DNA from: Fasciolopsis buskii
Lineage: Eukaryota > Platyhelminthes > Trematoda > Plagiorchiida > Fasciolidae
Direction of reading: 5' to 3'
DNA length: 64,000 nucleotides
Assembly (NCBI GenBank): GCA_008360955.1
Contig: LUCM01003921.1
Span: forward strand, 89,369-153,368
In this document: piece after piece, positions 1 through 11,634 of the stretch
How the letters are laid out: each line of letters starts with the position of its first letter
Position numbering within the stretch: the stretch's first letter is position 1
Made by a program: the position numbers and the translations under genes
The notes under the pieces: model-generated
Databases searched by the model: none
What the model was told of the DNA's origin: nothing
Seen by the model: only the letters and a program-made list of their open reading frames with translations

Positions 1-1559
1 TGGACAAGCTTGAGTAGTTTGTGTGGCAAATCACCAGGTTATGCACATTTACCCAATGGTTGCATATTACTCCCAGTACTGGATTCTGCTAATGTGCACC
101 GAAACAATGTGTAGCTGTTTGTATACGTGTGCTTCTATGTGCGCATGTGTTTGACGTCGTGAGAATGAAAGACATCGCTGGTATTCCAATTCATGCACGT
201 GACTACTGAAACACGTGAGATAGTCATTTGCAAGTAGGTTATCTTTAAAAAATCAACAGCCAGGTTAAGTTAGAATGCTTACAGTGTACCAGTTATGAAC
301 AGCGGAATAATTTCTTGACTTCACATCGTATTTGGTAATGCATGAGTTTGACAATGGTGACAAGAAGAGATTGTTTAAACTCATGTGGTATATTTTCATC
401 TGTAGTGTCACTGTTGGCTTCTCATAACGAGGTACAAATATGTCTTATTCAAAAGCAGATACTAGTGTTCTTTGGAAATATAGACCTTATCTGCTTCCAA
501 ACTACTTGGCTTCATACTTATCGAGCATTGCACCTTGAAGTGAAAAACGGGCATATATATATATATCATGTATCTAAGACTTATCACCATAACTAGTGAA
601 TCTATCAGCAACCATCCACCCACAGAGATGCCCCTATGAATTAGCTGTCAGGGCCAGGCCTCTCAAGCGAGGAGTACGTGAGTAGGCCTTGTCAAGTATT
701 GAGGCCGTTTAGCAGAAATCATGGTTGAAGAGAGGAGGAAAAAACTGCCTCGGTAAACGTCGTGCCTCTGGATTCTCTGCCAGTTGTAGCACAGTGTTCA
801 AAATGGAGATCAATGAACGGTTGCCAGTGTTAATATGAAAACTGAACCAGTTTTCCAAACCCCCAAGCTGAGGACTGCGGAGAATTTTATCAAAATTCCT
901 GATGTTTTACCGATACAATGCATTTGTTTAGTTGAAAACTTACCATTTTTCCGAATAGTCTACTCACTTTGTGGTACTTTTACCAAGACGTTCCATAATA
1001 GGTTGAAAAAGAATTGGGACGCAATTTAAAAAGCCGATAGGTCCGGCATGTCGATAGTAGCTTCGATGGGGACCTTGGGAGAATTTTACAGTTTTATTAT
1101 TCTTAAACCACCGAAATGCATCCAGACAAAGTCACCTTACATTACAAATCTTTAGATCCACTTTGTTTCAGTTGCCAAAAGAGAAGCATTCTGCTACCTC
1201 CGATATTATTTGGGCATTTTAGCACTGGGAGTGCAATGAATTCTGGATTTAGTTGTCTATATTTGTCTAACCATGCAGGCGACTACCTACCTAGGCCAAA
1301 AGCTTATAGATGATTGGAATGCTATGCCTGAAGGAAAGCATTTTTACCATTGATAACAGTATTCGAGAAGAGATGGTTATATTCTTCAGCTTTTTATCTG
1401 AAATGGCAGTGAACTAAGGACGATCAAGTAGAAGTTTTACCAATGTGATTCCAACACCCCAGTTCACATTGCCGTCAGCAAATTTACTGTACCTGACTAG
1501 AAATGACTGCAGGTCAAAATAGATAAACAATCACTAACCGATATGAAGGGTGGTTCACG
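1..1559. other. Non-coding stretch, no gene seen
   Basis: All frames are broken by frequent stops. The only structure seen is a short AT dinucleotide run near 552-566. No splice-bounded coding stretch, RNA gene or repeat could be supported. The last part may contain further upstream sequence of the retroelement relic that starts near 1560, but nothing readable was found. Confidence 0.5.
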
Positions 1560-2170
1560 TTTTGATGAAATTGTCGTTTACCTAAATAGCCGACCCGGTC
1601 GGGACCGTATTCAGCTTATATATTCACTCTGCGACGAAGATTCGAACATGGATGTTCAACTCAGTCGATCATGTAATTCTCTGGAGCTGCCACTCGTTGA
1701 CAGGTAGGCCAAAGAAATTTATTTCACTTAATTTTTCTACTTATCTGAGTAGCTGGGGGCCAACTTCGTGCTTCCACCCCAGATCACCAGAAAGCAGTGG
1801 TTTCAATATTTCTCCTCATCCTTTCCTTTGGGTTGATAAATGAGGCAACTCTGTCCTCAAGCAAGGATAGTGGCATTTATATTTGCATTAAAAAAATACT
1901 ATTAACGAGAAAATGCCCACGGTGGTGGTTACTCAGTGAAAAAGAAACCATACTTTACGTCTTTCTCGATAGTGTAAACGGCGGTGTGGGTAAGTTTGGG
2001 ATGCCTTTTGTATCTTCAAAGTGTATGATGCTGCTGTAACATAGGCTTGACTGAAAATAGAAGCTTGTTCTTGTAGGGGAGGCATAGGGTAGAAAAAATA
2101 GCTTCTTATCATCAGTCGTACTTGACTGAATGCATGGTCCTCAGATTGACTATCATAGCAGTTTGCGATC
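1560..2170 (+). mobile_element. RTE-type non-LTR retrotransposon relic (reverse transcriptase core)
   Basis: The reading runs through three frames and resembles the reverse transcriptase of fluke RTE elements. In order one sees SRPGRDRIQLIYSLC (family pattern FRPGRGCIDQIFTLRQ), FNSVDHVILWSCHSL (family FDSVDR..LW.CLSL), PKKFISL, then in another frame VSIFLLILSFGLINEATLSS (position of PLSPFLFNFII) and VGKFGMPFVSSKCMMLL at 1985-2036 (family GMFGMRFSPSKCKMLL). The catalytic YADD stretch is not readable. From 2040 to 2170 a weak match to the thumb region continues. Frameshifts and stops make it non-functional. Family comparison is from memory, not a search. Confidence 0.75.
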
Positions 2171-2948
2171 AGAAATAAAAACAATTTCGATAGGACCTAC
2201 GGACAGTCATTTACTGTCCGCTGAGCCTCGAGTGATTACACTTTTTACAGAATGAGGAACTGACTAGTGCAAAAATGGTTAAGTTCTATTTAAAAGCTCT
2301 GTCCATCGTAGCTTAACCGAAGCGTATCCGTAAGCGAAACGTCGCCGGTTTGATTGTGTCTCATGTAGCTCATTTCTGTATGTGCAGCGCTTAAACGGGG
2401 TTCCTATTCTGTGTTGTTGTTCGTGTCATTTCGAAACAATTAAGGATTACAACTTCAATAGATATAGACAGGTAGTGTTGATCTTGATCACAGAATATGT
2501 GCGAAATCCAGCACCAAGAAGGATTCCTGTTAGTGCTAGCAAATGTACATGGTGATCGTTAAGTCCATCGCAGCAAAAGAAGTCCAAATGTTCGCAGACA
2601 GCAAATTGTCACAGCCTAAAGATTAATAATGAATGCTTCGCAGACTTTGGCTAGGTATGAAGCATTCCCTAAAAAACGAATTATTGCGGCCTTATTGAAA
2701 AATCAACGCCAAAGGAAAAATTGGTCATTCTGCTGACACTACGAATATAATGATAACCTTGTGTCGCCACTAGAGCACAACACCTGTTTTAATCTTTTCT
2801 GGAAGGCGTATTCCGCCAGCAGATCTAAAAGACAGGATTAAATTGGTAAAAAACGATGAACTAACCAGCCGTGTAATAAATGCACCTCGACTGAGAGGAA
2901 TTTGCAATTTGATGACTACGCTGCCTGACTCTGTCGGACATAGTCAGG
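2171..2948. other. Non-coding stretch, no gene seen
   Basis: No open frame of note. A tRNA-like A/B-box pair around 2307-2365 was considered and not accepted. Confidence 0.4.
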
Positions 2949-3425
2949 TTATTTGCCTTGGAAAAAGTTTGTTCCATCCTGAGGCTTTGGGGGAATTCTA
3001 ATTAATATATTTTCAATTGCTTTAAGTTTCCAATGCGTACACTGAGAAACAAAATTCCTGATTCCGCAGCCTCCATTTGTGTCTAATCGTTCCCGCGGTC
3101 CTGAGGGAAAATGTAAATCGATAACATCACCAAAGGTTTGCCTGAACGAAGCCGTAAGCACCACTCGGCACGGTTGAGCACTGGAACAATAGTCACGCAG
3201 CAGCACAGTGTTTCCGCACCACGCACAAACTAACCGCACCTTGAATGTGCCATGTTTTTGGTCCGGAGTGGAAAATCTAGGTTGGCAAGGTGTCTTGCCT
3301 TGAGCACAACGGAAGCTGCTCCCATCCTTCTTCACAGTCCTCGACTGCGATCTCAAAAACAATTTGTGATTACCCTTTAACACCCCAGGCCCGCCCTCCG
3401 CCACCCAATGCAAAGCACAAACCAA
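2949..3425 (-). CDS. Candidate coding exon or old gag-like relic, 158 codons, unidentified
   Basis: This is a 158-codon open frame in a locally more GC-rich stretch, long enough to be unusual for this window. It contains CAWCGNTVLLRDYC (about residues 69-82), which has the exact spacing of a retroviral-type CCHC zinc knuckle (C-x2-C-x4-H-x4-C) except that leucine replaces the histidine. A good splice acceptor on the same strand, a pyrimidine-rich run ending in GATCGCAG just before SRTVKKDGSS, would make the real exon start near residue 28. No clear donor was seen. It could be a decayed LTR-retroelement gag, an exon of a cysteine-rich host protein, or chance. No function is assigned. Confidence 0.3.
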   Translation of the reverse strand: MVCALHWVAEGGPGVLKGNHKLFLRSQSRTVKKDGSSFRCAQGKTPCQPRFSTPDQKHGTFKVRLVCAWCGNTVLLRDYCSSAQPCRVVLTASFRQTFGDVIDLHFPSGPRERLDTNGGCGIRNFVSQCTHWKLKAIENILIRIPPKPQDGTNFFQGK

Positions 3426-5689
3426 ACAATAATTGACATAATATGTTCATCCAGTTTCGGCTTATGCATAAAATGCGACCGATCGCTTCCCACCCATATT
3501 TTATCTAACCAATCTAATCCTGCTTATAGTTCCCGACTAACTTTACTGTATTGGCATGAGTGCGAATCACAGAAAATGTGCATGCTCGCCAACCTGATTT
3601 ACGATCTATTTTCCTTACCTTCTGCTCGATATAATTGGTCAAAAGACCAAGTAAATCCTACCTAGCTATTTAGAAACAAATCGAAAAATTCGAAATGGCC
3701 TTATCTTTGAAACAGTAATGATGCGATTTTAGGTCCGCTATCACTGCCTTTGGGATACCGCAAATTAGCTAACAGAATCTGGCTTTTAAAATGAAATGAA
3801 ACGTTTATTGTTACTCGTAAGTAGTTGGATGATTTTCAAGGCCGTGAATAGCTGAAGGTTTCGAGAATAGTGTAATTCCCTCGACCCAATATAAATCACA
3901 ATATCTTCAGTGTATTTTTTGTTCCTTGTTTCATTATGTTTGCTTTAAAGAAAGGCGGACTTTTCTTCTTTCGCAGACACTAACAAAAACGATAGTTTTG
4001 ATAATCTGTGTGGTAGGAGGTTCGATTTGTCAACTCAACTGACCACCGTGTTGCAAAGTCGTCCAAACTACCGACGAAAAGTATAAAGGCACTATACCGG
4101 TCTTTCGTGCTTAGAAGAAATCAACAATAAAGCATAACCACCGCTTCGTAACTGGCATGTTCATCCGAAAAGAGCGATTGCGTTTCGAACTCCATGACCA
4201 GGTCAACTAGCCTGGCTCTCAGCGGTATGATGGCCTTTAATAATACATCACGCAAAACGGATCCGTCAAGATTTTGCAGGGTTGATAGCTGTCGCTTAAA
4301 GTGATCGAATTCGGTGAGGAGAAATTTATACGAGTTTCTTTTGTGGTTTCAGATGGTGAGCTAAATGCACATGCTGCACGTTAAATCTTGCAAAGTTTTA
4401 CAACGCTATCTTGGTGAACCTGGAGGAGGCTAAGCCTTGACTAGGCTGTCGACATCCGACAAGATAATGACGCAACGAAATACAAGAATTCAATCCCCAG
4501 GTTGGTGCTCAAAGTGCCCCGATGTTTTCTCTGCATCTAATATCATGCAATGCAGATAAGTCCGCTGCAGGTCCGATGCAGATATATCAGCCTGTCACTG
4601 CACAGGAGTCACAAAGATTCCCGACTTTTCTTCTCCTTTTACCTGCTACTTCAAATGCAATGTTTCAGAGCGCGTCTCACTATCTCTGTTACTAACTCAA
4701 ATTAGTCAGAACGCTATCGTGACTGATAAGCAATCAGTCGTTTTGAAAATTCTACGAATAAAGTCAACTCGTCGGTCAAATTTATTAGGGTCGTTTATGA
4801 AATTGCATTTTCAATTTGTAAACGCTATTTTGCTACTTTAGTTTAAGGAAATCTATTTGCATCTTGAGAAGGAGAACGTTTTCCCTATTCGTTTGCGAGT
4901 TCGTCGATCTCTTTATGTCGAAATAAGCCCATATATGCATAGGCCACATCTTGATTTCGTGTTTATTATTGAGTTTGTGAGAGGTGGAGCACGTTTATCG
5001 GGCTCTGATTATTATGCAATGAAAGGCTCCAAGACGTTCTACTCGAACACTGGTGAGTGAGATCTCAAAACGATGATACTCTGCTGGCGGTCTAGTATCG
5101 CCAAAACGATTAGTAGGGAGAATTTAACTCTAGTCTTTATCGCAATCCTGTTTCTTCGATCGAACGCCACCAGCAGACATGCTTTGTAAATTTTCAACAT
5201 GACATTTGTCGCTCTTATCAAGCAGGATTAGTTTGATGAAGGGAATTCTTCTCATCGCAAAGTGAGTTCTCTGAGTATGGAAAAAGTAAAAATAAATGAC
5301 TAGCACAGTATACAGGCTGAAAATTATCGCAGATTTTTGATAATAGGCGAATGGAGACTTTCAGTGGTCTTAGTTAGAATACGACTGGCCACGGTTGTCG
5401 TGTGCTAGCACTTTAAACCATCGATGTTCACATACCGCAGTGTCCAGTCAGCATAGATTGGCTTCCAAGAAGAACGAAGGGTCAAAAAGACGTTTGAATT
5501 GAGGTGACAGGTCTCAGCAACTGTTCATTTCGTTTCCGCCGGCAAATCTTATTGAGGCATTTATTCGTTTACCACATTTTATTTAACCTAATGCGATCAT
5601 GCCCGTGTAAGTTTTGCCACCTTGTACCTGATCTTTGCCAGTCCCAGGCAAACTATGCTTCGTCTTATGAACTCTGGATCAAACTGCAG
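3426..5689. other. Non-coding stretch, no gene seen
   Basis: Only short frames of 60-85 codons that look accidental. No repeats, RNA genes or retroelement signatures recognised. Confidence 0.45.
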
Positions 5690-5978
5690 ACGGGCCTTAT
5701 GATTCACGTAAACTCTTCAGTTTGGCTAATTTGTTTCATGAACTACGCATTTGTGAATTCAGCTTTGACGATACCACTGAAAGTTGTGCTATCAAGTCTG
5801 GAAATGGTAATCTTTCGCTTTTCTGTTCCAACATAATTGTTTGTGAACCACGTAATCAACTGACCGGCGAATCATGTTTATTTCTAATGTCAACGTCAAG
5901 CCGACGCGTATTTACTGACGTCACTGTGCGCGCAGTGTGCACACGTTTGCAAGTGCTCGTCTACGTGCGCATCGATTC
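5690..5978 (+). CDS. Candidate internal coding exon, unknown protein
   Basis: About 96 codons are open between a possible acceptor (CTGCAG ending at 5689) and a consensus donor GTGAGT starting at 5979. The frame reads through SRKLFSLANLFHELRICEF, then SGNGNLSLFCSNIIVCEPRN and ends at VYVRIDS. The exon would enter with two bases completing a codon and leave after two bases of one. The composition is protein-like, with alternating hydrophobic strands, but no domain is recognised. Against it: the acceptor has a weak pyrimidine tract, no partner exon was found, and frames of this length occur by chance. Confidence 0.25.
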
Positions 5979-8900
5979 GTGAGTGGACAGGTGCAAGAAC
6001 GTAAATGACAATCAAAACTAGTCAAAACTAATCTGATGATTCAAAACCACAAGAATCCGCTATACAAAAGGATGGATAAAGCACCATTATTTCGACTGGT
6101 TTACAATGGTATACTCGAGCTGGAAAGAAAAATTTTCTTCAGCGCCCCAGCATAATGGAATGACTACAGCAGATGGGAGTTCTAAAGAAAAAATAAAAAA
6201 ACTGAACACGTCGTTTTAATCCACAACGAAACTCAATACTTCAGCAGAGTTTTCACATAATCGTATCACAAAAAAAAACAAAGCACTGCTTTCAGTACTT
6301 GTAATTTGTTCGTAAAATTAGGATCTTTTTTGAAATCTCAAGATCCCGATAGGATTTGAAGTCTTTTAAACACTGAAATAAAGTCTTCAGGTGTATTGGG
6401 GAAAGGTCAATCAGCAACAGCCGAAAACCAACTCACTTTTCTGAAAAATAGTTCAGTGCAAACGGACTTCTGCCGGCTCATTCACAACGATAAAATATTT
6501 GCTTACGGGAACTTATCCCATGTCGTAGATCTAGTGATTTTTCTCATTGCACTTAGTTAGCACTCTTTTTCAAATGCTCGAGTTTAGGTTTTCCTTCGCG
6601 CCTAATTGGCTCTCTAAAACATCACTGAATGCTAGTGGGGAAGCTTCTTATTTGTGTTTCGCCAATAGCAGGGGAGTTTGAATTGCTTCTAAACTTGCGA
6701 CGAAACTCTGATTTAACTCGATCCACTTAACACTTGTTCAGCAGCAATTCTCCAGAAGACCAAGGTTATTTACTCGTTAAGAGTCACATGACTTGATTTC
6801 TGTGTGTTTGGGTTTAATTTACGATATTGTTTCATCGCCATTCTTTTCTCGTTCTTATGTTCGCGGTCTTCTCATTGCAGCACGCAGTCTGTTGATCATA
6901 GCATTCCAGCCTGCACTGATTCAATATTCTCAACTCCACGTTTCTGTCCCTCTGTCTTTTTTCTCTGATCTAGGTCTAACGTGTTTTTCAATCCGTTTAA
7001 ACAAGACGATATTTTCATTCCATTCTACAAACGGGTTCAGTTGTGTTCACCCCATTGTAAATGTTCACCGTTCCCCGTAAACAGTTGATTGAAAAAACTC
7101 CTCTGGGTTACTGGTACACAGCTTCTCGAAAACTTTGTTAGGGCAACTATGCTTTCGTGTTCTATGAGTGAATCTTTATTAAATGTTTCATAAAGCATCC
7201 GATAATATCACATGTGAAAAACTATTCCGCTGTCACACTTGATGGAAGTCGTTGTAAATATTGTACAGGCTTAGGTAGAACTCCGAAAATTACCTCACAA
7301 TTAACAGATATTCATTTGTCCCGTGTTGAGTAATCATACTTTTACGGATAGTTTTGCTTTCTTCTGTTGCAAAAAGTGCTGAAAAATTTTAACTGGACTA
7401 TCGCGCTTGCTGAACGAGCACTCCATGCAATGCATTGCAACTCCTCTAACAAGCCTTAAATTTCCTATCATAAAAACCATCTACAAACCGCCTGTCTAAT
7501 ATTATCGTTTGTGTTGCTCCAGTAAATGGTGACTGAATGTTGGGGAAATTAAAATCATGTCTTTTTCATTCTCACGGCAACTAAACATCATATTTCTTTT
7601 TACTAAGATTTTCGTTTACAAACAGCTGCAAAAAACGATGACTATATTTCAGTATGTTACACATAAAGTAGCACTGCTGTGTAAGTTTATTGAATGGGGT
7701 GCTCAGAGCCGCAATTTGACTGCGGTACTTTTCTGTTTTTTTAATAAATTCTATGAACACACAGCGCTGGTGAGTCCGATTAGTAGTTTTGGATGGTAAA
7801 CTATGGTGACTCATAATGTACTCATGACTGTCGATTAACAAATCACACTTAAGTCCATCTTCTTAGCCGTACAGATTCTATCAGTGCTAACAAGCGCAAT
7901 CCTCCTTCTGAAGTGTCAGATGCAACAAGCGATGTATGCTCACTAATTTGGATAACTTGGTACTGTTGAGGACTCTGTGATAAGTATGGACGAATTACAG
8001 CGTAACCATAAACATCAGGGCTGGGGAAACAAAACCTCCGAAGGCGGAGTTGTGACTTACGTCAGTTCAGGCGCGGCAGCAATTCCATCGTTATTTTCCA
8101 AGCTTTCAATCTGTGCATGCCTTCTGCCGACCCTGGTTATCAGTGTTTACCAGCTATAAAACAGACATGTGTGTAGCCAATTTTATGGACGGTCATTTAT
8201 CATTTCTCGTTGTCCCCATATGCAACCACTGAAATTTGAGTGTCACCGGTTTAAATCACGCTTCCCTTTGTTCATTTTTTCACTAGAATTATGTGATATC
8301 CTCAGCTTATTCAAAAAAGCGAGGAACTGTCTTCCACACTCTTTGTTTATCGGGGGTACTGTTTCAATGGCCGAATATACCGTATATCTTCCATAACAAA
8401 TAATCATTCATACACATGTAAACCATCCTATTGCTGCGTGCACGTACTCAACTTTTGTGCTCGCCACGTCAAAATTGGTCATAAATTTTTTGCGGAGTAA
8501 ACATTTTTTTAATTGTTCTCAAATCCATGCTACGGAAGTGTCAAATTAAGGAACATCTTAGCAATTGGGGCGTCTCTCACATATCGAGTTTTCGTTTACA
8601 CGCATTCAGCTGGCCTGATTTAAAATTTATATTTTAAGATTGAATCTTTGTGCAGTTTAATGTTTTTCAATCAGCAAAGAAAAATGAAGTTATTTTTCAA
8701 ATTTCACATATATGTCGGTCAAGTGATTTTCAGTAGCTGGTTTTATTTAATTTTACCCTCCCTTCTGGGTACAAAGTGGTCATACAGCTTGTATGTTTAA
8801 CTTCTGAATCCAAATCTCGAGTTTGCTTTTGTCACGCGTTATTAATGATAGATTGTCGTTAGTCGCTTCGTTCTATCGTTCTTATATAACCCATTCTACC

Positions 8901-9165
8901 ATGAGATGGACCTATACTTACCGTTAGAACTAACTTAATTTGGGTGATTTGTCTTCCTTGTCAGTTTGCCTTTGATATTTCGGAATAGCTTGCGTTTGAC
9001 GAGGCCGTAGTTTATTTTACCTGAGGTCTTCCTAAATAGAATGCATACGCGCACAAGCAACATGTTTTTAAACATAGGCCATTAAGAGCATATGCCTCCG
9101 GTATCTTAGTCACATAAAGTTGGTTTCATTTTAAGGCACCTTTTCTGTCCATTTGCAGCCTAAGA
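5979..9165. other. Non-coding stretch, no gene seen
   Basis: Scattered frames of 60-95 codons with no domain, repeat or consistent splice borders. AT-rich throughout. Confidence 0.45.
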
Positions 9166-9218
9166 CTTTGGGCACAGCCAAAAATTCTTTGGGCACAGCC
9201 AAAAATTCTTTGGGCACC
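9166..9218. repeat. Short tandem repeat, 21-bp unit, about 2.5 copies
   Basis: The unit CTTTGGGCACAGCCAAAAAT plus T occurs at 9166-9186 and again, identical, at 9187-9207, followed by a partial copy that diverges after CTTTGGGCACCA. Perfect identity of the two full copies suggests a recent local duplication. Confidence 0.9.
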
Positions 9219-11146
9219 ATGCGATATACTTTATTCTTTGCAAGATGTTTGGCCGCGGTGATCTAATTGGGTCAGAGGAGGAAGCGTCCGAAATCATCAG
9301 ATGGATGAAAATATATTTTCAAAGATGTTGTCGTTTTGAAGCTGTGATTGGTGGTGGTGTGCGGTTGATTGTCTTGATGTTGACAAACATGGCGAAACAA
9401 ATAAGATTAGACCAACCACATGAAATAGAAGACAACAATTGTCATCACGCACAGCACAGCAGATCGAGTTTTCATCTCTACTTATCACATGACTGCCGGC
9501 GGTTGAAATTCATTGATGTAAACTACGAATTAACGGTAAAATTCTACTGAAGTTTATCCCATTCACACAGACCGTTAATGGTGATAAATTGCAAGAAGAA
9601 CAGAGTGAGGAGGCTAGAACAGCAGACAGCCCAAAAAGAATGCTCATAAAAAACAAACCCATACAGAAGTGCCAAGTCGGTAATAAACAGCTTTTCTGCA
9701 CCCACACATCAAACTCTCGTAGTTCATTCCGCTGAGTTTCACCCCGTTATGTGAGCGCGTGATAAGTGTACCATTTTCACATGGGTTGGCTGACTGAGAT
9801 CAGTATTTCAAATGCAAACGCGTAAATTTTGTTTTCGAAAATCCAACCATATAAGTCATATCACGGTTTAAAAGAGTATCAAGTGACTTCGTGAACCACG
9901 CCGGCCGACTAGGTCTTAGTTGGCTAAGAGCACAGTCTACGGAAAGTGAAGTGGCGAACAGAGACGGGTTCTATGACGAGTTTGCTTAGCACTGGAAGAA
10001 AATAGGTGACTTTTCTAAGCCACTAAATTTGCATTCATCGTCTCACTAGTTGTAAACTTGTCAGCATGCAAATCATGGAATTATCTACCCAGACTGCGTT
10101 TCCCGCTTAATTGCTTGTACCTTACTACTAGGATGTCAGCACAATTGTCGGCGGTACATGTTGGAGCAGTGCTAACCTTTGCGACGGATAAATATCGTAA
10201 TGTAGCTGGTTCCTGGGGAATCTGCAAGAAGTTAATCTAGCCTAATCTCATCGCAAGTCATTCGTCATACGGTACTCCATAATCTGGAGCTGTACGCCAG
10301 TTTGCGAACAATGTTCAATACAATGTTACTAAAGGTAAGTGAACAAAACGAGTGGAAGGCAGCTGTGATGACGAAAAACAAAATAGTTTTCAAGAAGAAT
10401 GATGACGAATCAATGCGGATAGGTGTTTGGAATGCAAAATATTCAGTGGATTGCAAAAAATGAATACTTCCTGATTCGTGGTATCAAGTGGAAGAGAAAA
10501 TGTTCAACGGATTTACTTGGTCCATGTGAGTGCATCCACAGCTGTTCGTTGCCTAAATCTGGTTGCGAAGTATTCACTGGTGACTCGGTATTAAAATGTA
10601 TCTTGTTCCCGAAACGAATTCTTCATTTTATTGCATCTGTTCTTGCCTGAAATTTATCCCTACAAGCGAACAGCATGATCTAATTGGGAAACCAGAAATT
10701 GCATGATTCACTCAGAAGTTTGTTGTCATTTGGTGTGCATATTTCCAACCTGCTTCTCATTTTCGACATCATTAGAACGTTATTCCTGTATTCCAGCCAT
10801 CCAACTTTCAAGCCAATTTTTCTAACACAGCTGCTCGTGAAATGTGCGAAGCTACCTTTTTAAGTAACTATATTAGATGGGAAATGAAGCTATCGAAGTT
10901 CTGCAAACTCTATTCTATCAGGCTTCCAAATTCTTTGTTACATTCACATGAACTGAAACATTTTTGGCGGTTTCGTGATCCGCGATTTTTGAAGTTAGTA
11001 CGAGGTGATGGTAACAGAGCCACGCAATCTTAAGTCAGAATGCCAGGACGTTAAATAAATAAATAAATAAATAATTCGAGTGAGATATCAGATCCATTTG
11101 TTATTCCCACTCATAAAACTCGGTGGTCCCCATGATAATAACAAAA
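9219..11146. other. Non-coding stretch with a TAAA microsatellite
   Basis: No supported gene. A good donor-like AAAGGTAAGT at about 10335 follows a short open plus-strand run, but the run is too short to call. A simple TAAA repeat lies at 11052-11074. Confidence 0.4.
11052..11074. repeat. (TAAA)n microsatellite
   Basis: About five to six uninterrupted copies of the tetranucleotide TAAA/ATAA. Confidence 0.9.
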
Positions 11147-11634
11147 TTAATTTTGACGAAGATTTGAACAGAAGTGTGTAAATAATTTGTCCAAAATTTG
11201 CCCACGTCTGATCTCATTGAGCGACACCACATTCACGAACTGCGTTCCAATCGTATGCGATCTGGTTGCATCCAGAAAACGTGAACTCACCTTCTCCAGT
11301 TTGAAGACAGGAAAGTGAGTCAACACGAGAATGACCAAAAACTGAGTAAAAAAACGCTTAGGTGAACCTATTCTTTGAAATCCCTGGAACAAATAACAAA
11401 GGCTGGCTATGTTGATGACTGACAAATCCTCAGGATAAAATTCGTCTAGACAAGTCCAAGCCAGTGCTTTGAGGGGAAGATTGACTGTAAGGTGTCCTTT
11501 TACATCCACTGGGCTAGGGTGGTGGTGTTTGGATGAGTTATGTAATATGGCACAAGTAGCACGTAACACCTCAACACGAAGCAAAATTGTATCTACATGT
11601 TTAACATGATGCTGAGCATGATCTATGAAGATAA
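11147..11634 (-). CDS. Candidate coding exon, helical protein, possibly exportin-like
   Basis: On the minus strand a strong acceptor (TTGTTGTTTTTCAG) ends just before 11634, and the frame then stays open for about 162 codons to a stop at 11147. An AAGGTGAGT donor lies in frame at 11291/11290, so the exon may end there after 344 bases, at phase 0, or run to the stop as a terminal exon. The protein is leucine-rich and helical: TILLRVEVLRATCAIL, a histidine/proline loop, then LPLKALAWTCLDEF and VINIASLCYLFQGFQ. This helix-loop-helix rhythm recalls a HEAT-repeat segment of karyopherins such as exportin-6, but that is a guess from pattern only. No partner exon was identified. Confidence 0.35.

Noticed and set aside
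2307..2365. tRNA-like A and B boxes
   Set aside because: Matches are loose and no cloverleaf or repeat partner could be drawn.
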